In this document: piece after piece, positions 8,036 to 15,062 of the stretch
Layout: every line of letters starts with the position of its first letter
Position numbering within the stretch: the stretch's first letter is position 1
Notes under the pieces: generated by a model
The model's database searches: none
Told to the model about the DNA's origin: nothing
Seen by the model: the letters and a program-made list of their open reading frames with translations, nothing else
Translations under genes and position numbers: made by a program
DNA from: Clostridiales bacterium UBA1763
GTDB taxonomy: Bacteria; Bacillota; Clostridia; Oscillospirales; Oscillospiraceae
Length of the DNA: 24,849 bases
Direction of reading: 5' to 3'
Assembly: GCA_002314685.1 (NCBI GenBank)
Contig: DCHB01000002.1
Span: 1-24,849 of the forward strand

Positions 8036-10423
8036 ATGGATACAAACAGAGAGAAAAAAACATATTATGTCGATGAAGAGTTTGACTTCGAGAGCATAAT
8101 GCAGGAATTCGGCAGTGGCGATGCCGTCGCCTCAGTCGATTATGACGACATTAGCTCCTCCCCCGTCAATTACGAGGACATAGAGGATATACTCTCCTTC
8201 GATTTCAGCGATGTTGCAGACTATTCGCACGATACTGAGCCCTCCGTGCCGCAGTATGACGACGAAAACGAGTATTACGACCCCGCTGAGATTAGAAAGG
8301 AGTTTAACTCCCCCGAGGCTCAGGCACCGTCATGGGATGACTTTACCCCCGAGCAGATTGCCCGCGAGTTCGGTGATGTCGAGGCTCAAAACGATGTCGA
8401 AGAATACGAGGAGACTCCCGAGCCCGCTGAGGAGCCTGCTGATGAGCCTGCCGAGCCGCAGGTCATTGAGGATAATGACGAGCTTTACGAGAAGATTAAA
8501 GCCGCATTCTTAAAGGAAGCGGAGGCGGAATCCACCGTCGTATATCCTGCTAAGGATGAGGAACCCATCTCATCCGAGGGACTTGATTCCGAGGACATTG
8601 ATATTGATAATTACGCTTCCGAGGATGATTATGACGATGTTCATACAGAGCCGAGAAGCAGAGCTCCGAAAAATGCCCCCAAGCCCAAGACCTTTGCAGA
8701 GAAAATCAGCACTCCGTTTATATCCGCGGCGGCATTTATTGCCGTTGTCGTCGGCAGAAGCAGGGTTACGCTCCGCGCCGCCGCCGATGCCGATGAGGAT
8801 TTAGGTGCTGAAATGGCACCCGACAAGGCGGCTAAATATTACAAGGCTCAGCTCGGCGGTCTTAAATTGAGAGCGAGGATAAGCTACGCAATATCTTTAT
8901 TCCTCGTATATCTCTCGTTTAATCTGCCCGTATCGGGCGCACTTGCCGACACGGGTGTTAAGAGCGCCGTTTGCGTTATTTTACTGCTGACCGTCATGAT
9001 ATGCGGGCTTGATATTATCACCGCAGGCTTAATGAGCCTTGCAAGAAGAAAGCCCGATGCAAACACGCTTATCGCACTTTCAGCGCTTCTGTGCATTATC
9101 GACGGCTTTGTTATTGCCTCAGGCGCAAAGGGCTACGGTCTGCCCTTCTGCTGTGTGCCCGCACTGACAATTTCGCTTTCAATGGCGGGGGCTGTTCTCA
9201 ACTGTCGTTCACACAGAATTGTTTTTAACATGGCATCATCCTCCCGCAATCCTTACAGCGTTACGGCTGAAAATTCGCTTACGGGTGAAGGAATTACAAT
9301 AGTCAAGTCCAAAATGACCACCGACGGCTTTGTCAGACGGACTGAGGAGGCAGGTCCCGATGAGACCGTTTACGGCATCATGGCTCCCTATCTTATAGTG
9401 GTCTCGCTCGTTTTAGGTATTGCTTCTGCAATAATAAGCAAGAGCTTTGCATCGGTTATGCACATTATTTCGGGCATATTCGTCTGCGCCGCACCCGCCG
9501 CTATGCTCCTTACCTATCCCCTGCCGAGCTTTGTTTCCGCAAAGTCACTGATTAAGCACGGCAACGCGATTGCGGGCTGGTCGGGCATATACGACCTCGG
9601 CAGATGCAAAAACATAATAATCACAGATTCCGACCTCTTCCCGAAGGGGAATATAAAAATCGCAAGAGCGAGAATTTTTGCGGGACTTAAGCCCGAAAAG
9701 GTCGTTTCTCTTGCAAGCAGTATTGTGCTCGCCTCGGGCAGCTCGCTCACACCCGCATTTTCCGAGCTTCTCGTGCAGGGCAACGGCACTCTGCTTGAGG
9801 TTGAAAACTTTGACTGTCCGAGTGTTGACGGCTTTACGGCAATGGTTGACGGAGTTCAGGTTTTCTGCGGCAATGCAAGCTTTATGCACCTCATGGGAAT
9901 TTCCCTGCCTGACAAATACAAGTTTGAAAACTGCATTTACGTTTCGCAGGGCAAGGCAATCTGCGGTATGTTTGAAATGGAATACAGACCGCTTGACTCG
10001 GTTAAAAATTCCCTTTACACCGTTCTGCGCTCCGACAGACACCCCATTTTTGCAATCCGCGACTTTAACATCACACCGAAGCTCATTTCGGTGAAGTACG
10101 ATATTCCCACCGACGGCTTTGATTTCCCGACTGCCGAAAAGCGTTACGAGCTTTCGGGTATGCAGCCCTCGGAAAACAGCAAGCCCGCCGCGCTTATTTC
10201 TCATGAGGGTCTCGGCGCGTTTGTATCTCTTACCGAGCACGGCAAGGACCTATACAGAAGAATTCGTATATGCGTTATTCTGTCCGTTATTTCTACTGTT
10301 TTGGGCATTGCACTGATGTTTATTCTCAGCTTAAGCGGCTCAATGAGCGTTATTATCGCGCTGAGCTATGTTTTAGCATGGCTTATTCCGATAATTATTC
10401 TGAGCTTCAGCTTCAATGAATAA
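8036..10423 (+). CDS. Degenerate P-type ATPase-like membrane protein with acidic N-terminal tail
   Basis: No standard name is known to me for this 795-residue protein. Residues 1-220 are a very acidic, probably disordered tail with three copies of a short I-x-x-EF motif. Eight predicted membrane helices lie near 284-303, 311-333, 342-363, 370-391, 448-468, 473-498, 745-765 and 769-791, in the 4+2+2 arrangement of P1B ATPases. Equivalent regions can be traced: LTGEG (415-419, compare TGES), C484-AAP in helix 6 (compare CPC), SAKSLIKHGNAI before IIITDSDLFPKG (T530-D531-S532-D533, compare DKTGTLT), an N-domain-like stretch ending VFCGNASFMHL, RPLDSVKNSL then AIRDFN (D676, compare TGDN), and KPAAL where GDGxNDxPAL would lie. 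The key motifs are lost, so ion pumping is unlikely. It starts after AAGGATAAGG, 24 bp downstream of rlmB. Confidence 0.7.
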   Translation: MDTNREKKTYYVDEEFDFESIMQEFGSGDAVASVDYDDISSSPVNYEDIEDILSFDFSDVADYSHDTEPSVPQYDDENEYYDPAEIRKEFNSPEAQAPSWDDFTPEQIAREFGDVEAQNDVEEYEETPEPAEEPADEPAEPQVIEDNDELYEKIKAAFLKEAEAESTVVYPAKDEEPISSEGLDSEDIDIDNYASEDDYDDVHTEPRSRAPKNAPKPKTFAEKISTPFISAAAFIAVVVGRSRVTLRAAADADEDLGAEMAPDKAAKYYKAQLGGLKLRARISYAISLFLVYLSFNLPVSGALADTGVKSAVCVILLLTVMICGLDIITAGLMSLARRKPDANTLIALSALLCIIDGFVIASGAKGYGLPFCCVPALTISLSMAGAVLNCRSHRIVFNMASSSRNPYSVTAENSLTGEGITIVKSKMTTDGFVRRTEEAGPDETVYGIMAPYLIVVSLVLGIASAIISKSFASVMHIISGIFVCAAPAAMLLTYPLPSFVSAKSLIKHGNAIAGWSGIYDLGRCKNIIITDSDLFPKGNIKIARARIFAGLKPEKVVSLASSIVLASGSSLTPAFSELLVQGNGTLLEVENFDCPSVDGFTAMVDGVQVFCGNASFMHLMGISLPDKYKFENCIYVSQGKAICGMFEMEYRPLDSVKNSLYTVLRSDRHPIFAIRDFNITPKLISVKYDIPTDGFDFPTAEKRYELSGMQPSENSKPAALISHEGLGAFVSLTEHGKDLYRRIRICVILSVISTVLGIALMFILSLSGSMSVIIALSYVLAWLIPIIILSFSFNE

Positions 10424-10430
10424 AAAAATC

Positions 10431-10458
10431 TTGCAAAACTTTTCTTGTCGTGTATAAT
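10431..10458 (+). promoter_or_regulatory. Promoter for the EF-G-like gene
   Basis: TTGCAA at 10431-10436, a 16-bp spacer and a consensus TATAAT at 10453-10458 are followed by a 5' UTR of about 50 bases. A strong promoter fits the highly biased codon use of the gene. Confidence 0.75.
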
Positions 10459-10517
10459 AAATATGTTGCGTTATAAGCGATTTATTTAATTTCAATATAT
10501 CAGAGAGGAAGCTACAC

Positions 10518-12524
10518 ATGAGCTACGAAACCAAGAACATCCGTAATATTTGCTTTATGGGTCACGGCAACAGCGGTAAAACCAGTCTTGCTGAAAGCAT
10601 GCTGTTTTCCACCGGTGCTATCGACCGTCAGGGCAAGGTAACAGACGGCAACACCGTTTGCGACTATGACGCAGAAGAAGTCAAGCGCCAGATTACCATT
10701 TCCACCTCCGTTGCACCCGTTGAATTCGGCGGCTGCAAAATCAATGTACTCGACTGCCCGGGTTACTTCGACTTTGTCGGTGATGTACTCTCCGCAATCC
10801 GTGTCGCAGATACCGGCATTATTTTCTGCTCCGCAAAGGACGGCATTTCCGTCGGTGCAGAGCGCAGCTGGAAATATCTGAAGGCTGCAAACGTCCCCAC
10901 CATGTTCTATATCTCCAAGCTCGATGAGGAGCACGGCGATTTCTATAAGGTCCTCGGCGAGCTGCAGGCAAAGTACGGCAGCATCGTATGCCCCGTTGTC
11001 GCTCCCATGTCCGACGGCACCGGCGTTATCGACCTCGTACACAATGTCGCATACCAGACCAAGGGCGGCAAGACCGCTAAGATCGACGTTCCCGCAGCAG
11101 ATGCCGATAAGGTCGCAGAGCTTCGTGAGGCTCTCACCGAGACCGCAGCAGGTGCTTCCGAGGAGCTCATGGAGAAGTTCTTCGAGGAGATGGAGCTCTG
11201 CGAAGAGGATATCGTTACCGGTATCAAGCTCGGCATGAAGGATCGCTCCGTTGTTCCCGTAGTCTGCGGCGCCGCAATGGCAAACATCGGCACTCAGGCT
11301 GTTCTGCAGGCTGTTTGCGACTACGTTCCTGCTCCTGCAGTTGACCCCGCAGCCGCAACTCTCGGCTTCGTATTCAAGACCGTTTCCGACCAGTTCGGCA
11401 AGTACAGCTTCGTCAAGGTCATGGGCGGCAAGATTACCGCCGATATGTCCCTCCGCAACGTCCGTGCATCCAGCACTGACAAGCTCGGCCGTCTTTACAC
11501 CATTTGCGGCAAGAAGACCACCGAGGTCAAGGAAGCCTGCTGTGGCGATATAGTCGCTGTCGGCAAGATGGATTGGAAAACAGGCGATACTGTTTGCGAT
11601 CCTAAGAACGAGGTTGAGCTTCCCGCACTCGAGATGCCCGAGCCCTGCTACTCTATGGCTATCTCCCCCAAGACCAAGGGTCAGGACGACAAGGTTGCAG
11701 GCGGTCTCTCCCGTCTGAACGAGGAGGACGTTTCCTTCACTCTCGTCAACAATGCAGAAACTCATCAGATGGTTATTTCCGGTGCAGGCGACATTCAGGT
11801 CGATGTACTTTGCGCAAAGCTCAAGAGCCGCTTCGGCGTTGAGACCGAGCTCAAGCCCGCAAGAGTTGCATACCGCGAAAAGATCAAGGGCCGCGTTGAG
11901 GCTCATGGCCGCCACAAGAAGCAGTCCGGCGGTTCAGGTCAGTTCGGTGATGTATGGATTCGCTTCGAGCCCCAGGATGAGTCCAATGAGATGATCTTCG
12001 CTGAGGAAGTATTCGGCGGCTCCGTTCCCAAAAACTTCTTCCCCTCCGTTGAAAAGGGTCTGCGCAACTCCGTCACTAAGGGTGTTCTCGCAGGATATCC
12101 TCTCGTCGGTCTGAAGGCAACTCTGTATGACGGCTCCTACCACCCCGTTGACTCCAACGATATGGCATTCCAGACTGCGGCTCGTCTTGCATACCAGGAC
12201 GGTATCCCCAAGGCAAAGCCCACCATTCTTGAGCCTATCGGTCTTCTGAAGGTTACTATCCCCGATGCAAACCTCGGTGATATTATGTCCGACATCTCCT
12301 CCAAGCGTCGCGGCACCGTTCTCGGCATGAACGCTGAGGAAGGCATGCAGATCGTTGAAGCTGAGGTTCCCATGGCAGAGATGAGCTCTTACACAATAGA
12401 CCTTCGCTCCATGACTCAGGGTCGCGGCTCCTTCACCTGCAGCTTCATCCGCTACGAGGAGGCTCCCGGCAACGTTCAGCAGAAGGTTATCGAAGAGGCA
12501 AAGGCTCTCGCAGAGGCTGAATAA
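10518..12524 (+). CDS. Elongation factor G-like translational GTPase (EF-G paralogue)
   Basis: The 668-residue cytosolic GTPase has the full EF-G order: G domain, OB-like domain 2, domain III, domain IV and domain V. G1 is G15-HGNSGKT22, G3 is D79-CPG82, and the G2 region is KRQITI instead of the usual ERGITI. G4 is S133-KLD136 instead of NKxD. Domain IV contains GRHKKQSGGSGQFGDVWIRFE and domain V ends with SKRRGTVLG and the YTIDLRSMTQGRGSF region. The order and length match a second EF-G lineage in Firmicutes (FusA2-like, with the GKVxDGNTVCDYD switch I), not the str-operon fusA. It may act in ribosome recycling or a stress form of translocation. The ATG at 10518 follows AGAGGAAG. It is monocistronic, with its own promoter and terminator. 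Confidence 0.88.
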   Translation: MSYETKNIRNICFMGHGNSGKTSLAESMLFSTGAIDRQGKVTDGNTVCDYDAEEVKRQITISTSVAPVEFGGCKINVLDCPGYFDFVGDVLSAIRVADTGIIFCSAKDGISVGAERSWKYLKAANVPTMFYISKLDEEHGDFYKVLGELQAKYGSIVCPVVAPMSDGTGVIDLVHNVAYQTKGGKTAKIDVPAADADKVAELREALTETAAGASEELMEKFFEEMELCEEDIVTGIKLGMKDRSVVPVVCGAAMANIGTQAVLQAVCDYVPAPAVDPAAATLGFVFKTVSDQFGKYSFVKVMGGKITADMSLRNVRASSTDKLGRLYTICGKKTTEVKEACCGDIVAVGKMDWKTGDTVCDPKNEVELPALEMPEPCYSMAISPKTKGQDDKVAGGLSRLNEEDVSFTLVNNAETHQMVISGAGDIQVDVLCAKLKSRFGVETELKPARVAYREKIKGRVEAHGRHKKQSGGSGQFGDVWIRFEPQDESNEMIFAEEVFGGSVPKNFFPSVEKGLRNSVTKGVLAGYPLVGLKATLYDGSYHPVDSNDMAFQTAARLAYQDGIPKAKPTILEPIGLLKVTIPDANLGDIMSDISSKRRGTVLGMNAEEGMQIVEAEVPMAEMSSYTIDLRSMTQGRGSFTCSFIRYEEAPGNVQQKVIEEAKALAEAE

Positions 12525-12538
12525 TCCTTTCAATTACT

Positions 12539-12567
12539 AAAACGGAGGGCAAATGCCCTCCGTTTTT
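12539..12567 (+). terminator. Intrinsic terminator after the EF-G-like gene
   Basis: Arms 12539-12550 and 12555-12566 pair perfectly over 12 bp with a 4-base loop and end in T5. The AGGAG of the next gene begins at the very next base. Confidence 0.93.
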
Positions 12568-12579
12568 AGGAGTATTCCG

Positions 12580-12738
12580 ATGAAATTATCTATACCGAAA
12601 ATTGAAATGCCCGAATTCAAGAAGCCCGAGCTTGACTTCAGCGTCACCGAAAGTATGACGAAAAAGCTATGGGCGGGCGAAATTGCCGTTTGCGTTGTAA
12701 TATCGTTTATTTCCGTTGTAATTGCAATTATGGGCTAA
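12580..12738 (+). CDS. 52-residue single-pass membrane microprotein
   Basis: I do not recognise this small protein. Residues 1-33 are polar and alternate Lys, Pro and Glu (KIEMPEFKKPELDF). Residues 34-51 form one hydrophobic helix (about AGEIAVCVVISFISVVIAIM), ending one residue later with Gly. The frame is open from 12553, but AGGAG at 12568-12572 places the start at the ATG at 12580, 7 bases on; upstream codons lie inside the terminator stem. It is followed at once by a bidirectional terminator. A clean ribosome binding site, plausible composition and flanking terminators argue that it is real. Its transcription must come from readthrough of the terminator before it or from a promoter inside the EF-G-like gene. 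Confidence 0.65.
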   Translation: MKLSIPKIEMPEFKKPELDFSVTESMTKKLWAGEIAVCVVISFISVVIAIMG

Positions 12739-12770
12739 AAAAGTCAAGGTTTTATAACCTTGACTTTTTT
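12737..12770. terminator. Bidirectional intrinsic terminator between convergent genes
   Basis: Arms 12737-12751 and 12756-12770 form a perfect 15-bp stem with a TTAT loop and A6/T6 ends. It overlaps the stop codon of the microprotein (+) and the stop codon of pdp (-), so both genes end inside the hairpin. Confidence 0.93.
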
Positions 12771-14074
12771 CATTTTATTATACCTTTTATAAATTTCGGC
12801 TTAATTACGGGTGTTGAGGAGATTTTATAGCATTCGCGGAGCTTTTCCGCCGCCGCCTGCGCCTCATGAGCAGTTTTTGCGTAAACTGTGCCGAGGCTTT
12901 CGCCCGACTTCACCGCATCTGCTACCTTCTTGTTCAGCACAACACCGACGGATAGGTCAATCTCGCTCTCCTTTGTAGCTCTGCCGCCGCCGAGCTGCAT
13001 TGATATAAGTCCGACACCGTCCGCGGCTATATGCTCAACATAGCCCTCCTGCAGTGACGGCACCTCAAGCTGTACCGCGGATTTCGGTAAAAGCTCGGTA
13101 TTATACACCGCATCGGGACAACCGCCCTGCGATTTTACAAGCTCTGCGAGCTTATTGAGTGCCGAGCCGTCAACGAGGCTCTTTTGAAGTATCGCTTTTG
13201 CCTGCTCCTCATTTTCGGCAAGCTGTGCCTGCGTCAGTATGCACGCTCCGAGCTCAAGGCAAAGCTCCGAAAGCTCGCCCCTATCCTCGCCGTTCAACAC
13301 CTCAATCGCTTCTTCAACCTCAAGAGCATTGCCTATTGCATATCCGAGAGGCTCATCCATGTCAGTTATAACTGCGACGGTTTTCTTGCCCGCACGCTTG
13401 CCGACCTCGACAAGCTCAGTTGCAAGCTCTCTCGCCTCTTCCTCGTTTTTCATAAACGAGCCTGCGCCCGCCTTGACATCGAGGACTATTATATCCGCAC
13501 CCGAGGCAAGCTTTTTAGACATAATACTGCTGACAATAAGCGGAACACTCGGTACAGTCGCCGTTACATCGCGCAGGGCGTACATCTTCTTGTCGGCGGG
13601 GTCGAGATTTGCGGTCTGTCCTATTATTGAAATGCCCGTTTTATTTACATTCTCAATGAATTCTTCATCGGATATGCCCGTATCAAAGCCCGCAAAGCTT
13701 TCAAGCTTGTCAATCGTTCCGCCCGTATGCCCGAGACCTCTGCCCGACATTTTTGCAATTTTAACTCCGCAGGCGGCAACCATGGGGCAAAGGATAAGCG
13801 AGGTCTTGTCTCCGACGCCGCCCGTCGAGTGCTTGTCGGCTATAACGCCGTCAATTCCGCTTAAATCGAGCGTTTCTCCGCTGTGCATCATCGCCATTGT
13901 GAGGTTTAACGTTTCCTCTCTGTCCATGCCCTTGAGCAGTATCGCCATTAAAAGTGCCGACATCTGATAATCGGGAATGTCACCATTTGTATAGCCGTTT
14001 ATAAAATACTGTATCTCTTCGGCGTTAAGCTTCTCGCCGTCACGCTTTTTTGCTATAATATCGGTCATCAGCAT
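12770..14074 (-). CDS. pdp: Pyrimidine-nucleoside phosphorylase
   Basis: The 434-residue cytosolic salvage enzyme splits uridine, thymidine or deoxyuridine with phosphate into the free base and (deoxy)ribose 1-phosphate. The family signature SGRGLGHTGGTIDKLE spans S110-E125. The phosphate-binding loop KHSTGGVGDKTS (81-92) is present, and the length is the normal 430-440. K81 is the residue commonly linked to the broader specificity of Pdp compared with DeoA, which supports the name. The ATG at 14074 follows GGGAGGTG after 6 bases; a second ATG two codons on is less well spaced. It lies 62 bp past the uncharacterised 145-residue gene in the same direction, with a weak promoter candidate in the gap. 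Confidence 0.94.
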   Translation of the reverse strand: MLMTDIIAKKRDGEKLNAEEIQYFINGYTNGDIPDYQMSALLMAILLKGMDREETLNLTMAMMHSGETLDLSGIDGVIADKHSTGGVGDKTSLILCPMVAACGVKIAKMSGRGLGHTGGTIDKLESFAGFDTGISDEEFIENVNKTGISIIGQTANLDPADKKMYALRDVTATVPSVPLIVSSIMSKKLASGADIIVLDVKAGAGSFMKNEEEARELATELVEVGKRAGKKTVAVITDMDEPLGYAIGNALEVEEAIEVLNGEDRGELSELCLELGACILTQAQLAENEEQAKAILQKSLVDGSALNKLAELVKSQGGCPDAVYNTELLPKSAVQLEVPSLQEGYVEHIAADGVGLISMQLGGGRATKESEIDLSVGVVLNKKVADAVKSGESLGTVYAKTAHEAQAAAEKLRECYKISSTPVIKPKFIKGIIK

Positions 14075-14099
14075 TCAAAACACCTCCCATGCTGAATAA

Positions 14100-14108
14100 A
14101 GTTTAGCA
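14100..14108 (-). promoter_or_regulatory. Candidate extended -10 promoter for pdp
   Basis: TGC-TAAACT (-10 at 14100-14105) lies about 25 bp before the pdp start codon. The box 17 bp upstream (TGGAAT) is a poor -35. Confidence 0.35.
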
Positions 14109-14136
14109 CAATTTGCTTTGAAATTCCACTTTTTTG

Positions 14137-14574
14137 TCAATTTCTTTTTCCCGGGAAAATGAGATATTGCCTGCCGTTTATACATTTTCTTATTCTGCCG
14201 CAATGCCCTGCATTATTCCGCACGGGCAGGGCTACATAGCTTTGACTGCCGTCAAAGCCGTACAGCTTACCGTCGGAAGTCTGACACCATAAAAGCCCCT
14301 CAACTTCAGCTTTGAGTCTTTTATCCGCCGCATACTCGATTTTCTTCGGCAGCCTTGATGCCTCAAATCGGCTGAGGCGTTTTTTTATTGTCATCACTCC
14401 GTTTTCGGGCATAAGCGTGCCGAGGTAGTATTCCTCCCCTGCCCCGAAAACGGATATTTTAATTATCCCGCCCTTTTTATAGCACGTTGCCGATATTACA
14501 GTCGTTGTGCCCTCTGCCGTAACAGTTAGACACCCGCTTTCCTTTCCGTCTGTGTAGAGCTTGTATTTGTCCAT
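14137..14574 (-). CDS. Uncharacterised 145-residue protein
   Basis: I do not recognise a named family. The protein has no signal peptide or membrane helix and looks like a beta-rich first half (residues 1-60, alternating hydrophobics, containing EEYYLGTLMPENGVMTIKKRLSR) followed by a basic segment and a C-terminal part with WCQTSDGKLYGFDGS and a basic tail. The phrase YLGTLxPENG followed by a basic SRxxxxR segment recurs, as I remember, in hypothetical proteins of Oscillospiraceae, but I cannot verify that here. The ATG at 14574 follows GGAGG at a 4-base gap. The Shine-Dalgarno begins just past the U-tract of the mazF terminator, so expression probably depends on readthrough. Confidence 0.75.
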   Translation of the reverse strand: MDKYKLYTDGKESGCLTVTAEGTTTVISATCYKKGGIIKISVFGAGEEYYLGTLMPENGVMTIKKRLSRFEASRLPKKIEYAADKRLKAEVEGLLWCQTSDGKLYGFDGSQSYVALPVRNNAGHCGRIRKCINGRQYLIFPGKRN

Positions 14575-14585
14575 TTTGCCTCCAT

Positions 14586-14618
14586 AAAAAATCCCGAGTA
14601 AAGTTTACTCGGGATTTT
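14586..14618 (-). terminator. Intrinsic terminator after mazF
   Basis: Arms 14588-14602 and 14604-14618 form a near-perfect palindrome. A6 at 14586-14591 gives U6 in the minus-strand transcript. It begins 3 bp past the mazF stop codon and ends next to the ribosome binding site of the 145-residue gene. Confidence 0.88.
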
Positions 14619-14621
14619 ATC

Positions 14622-14966
14622 TCATAAGCCGAAGCTTACCGCTATTGCATTATCGACCTTGGTCATTGTCTGCTCATCAAGCTTACCCATACGCTCTTTT
14701 AGCCGCGATTTGTCTATCGTGCGTATCTGCTCGAGCAAAATAACGCTGTCTCGTGTGAGCCCTACGCTCTGCGCATTGAGCTCAATATGGGTCGGCAGGC
14801 GTGCCTTGCCCGTCTGACTTGTTATTGCCGCGGCAATGACAGTCGGGCTGTGTCTGTTGCCCGTATCGTTCTGAACTATGAGGACAGGGCGCATTCCGCC
14901 CTGCTCCGAGCCGACAACGGGACTGAGGTCGGCATAATATATATCTCCACGTTTGACTATACTCAA
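14622..14966 (-). CDS. mazF: MazF/PemK-family mRNA interferase (EndoA type)
   Basis: The 114-residue toxin is a sequence-specific endoribonuclease of the EndoA/MazF type, about the length of Bacillus EndoA. It keeps RGDIYYADLSPVVGSEQGGMRPVLIVQND, with R26 and T49 at the positions of the catalytic Arg25 and Thr48 (segment quoted here in parts: R6-G-D-I-Y, GSEQGG at 19-24, R26-PVL, then T49). It also keeps the ILLEQIRTIDKSRL dimer region. The start codon is a TTG at 14966, with GGAGTG nine bases upstream; no ATG or GTG fits. It is downstream of alr, as in Bacillus, but only 96 bp separate them and no MazE-like antitoxin gene fits. A hairpin terminator follows the stop codon. Confidence 0.92.
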   Translation of the reverse strand: MSIVKRGDIYYADLSPVVGSEQGGMRPVLIVQNDTGNRHSPTVIAAAITSQTGKARLPTHIELNAQSVGLTRDSVILLEQIRTIDKSRLKERMGKLDEQTMTKVDNAIAVSFGL

Positions 14967-15006
14967 TTTAATTCACACTCCGAATGATAGTCGCCCGCTA
15001 CATTTT

Positions 15007-15026
15007 ATGTAGTGTGCTTACTACAT
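15007..15026 (-). promoter_or_regulatory. Inverted repeat in the alr-mazF gap holding a UACAU site
   Basis: Seven-base arms ATGTAGT (15007-15013) and ACTACAT (15020-15026) with a 6-base loop lie between alr and mazF. In the minus-strand transcript the 3' arm reads ACUACAU, containing UACAU, the site cut by Bacillus and Staphylococcus MazF. It could be an operator, an RNA hairpin or a self-cleavage site; this is inference. Confidence 0.45.
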
Positions 15027-15062
15027 TCTCCCACAGCGAATTAAATTTTATACACAGTCAGC

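Noticed and set aside
10512..11915. 467-residue open frame antisense to the EF-G-like gene
   Set aside because: Strong C-ending codon bias in the EF-G-like gene removes stops on the opposite strand. Its translation is Cys/Leu/Asn-rich with no family motif or ribosome binding site.
13239..13967. 242-residue open frame antisense to pdp
   Set aside because: Ser/Pro/Ile-rich translation from the reverse of a well-supported gene, with no start signals.
14967..15062. Possible hidden antitoxin gene before mazF
   Set aside because: Only 96 bp are available, with no start codon plus ribosome binding site giving a MazE-like or CopG-like peptide.
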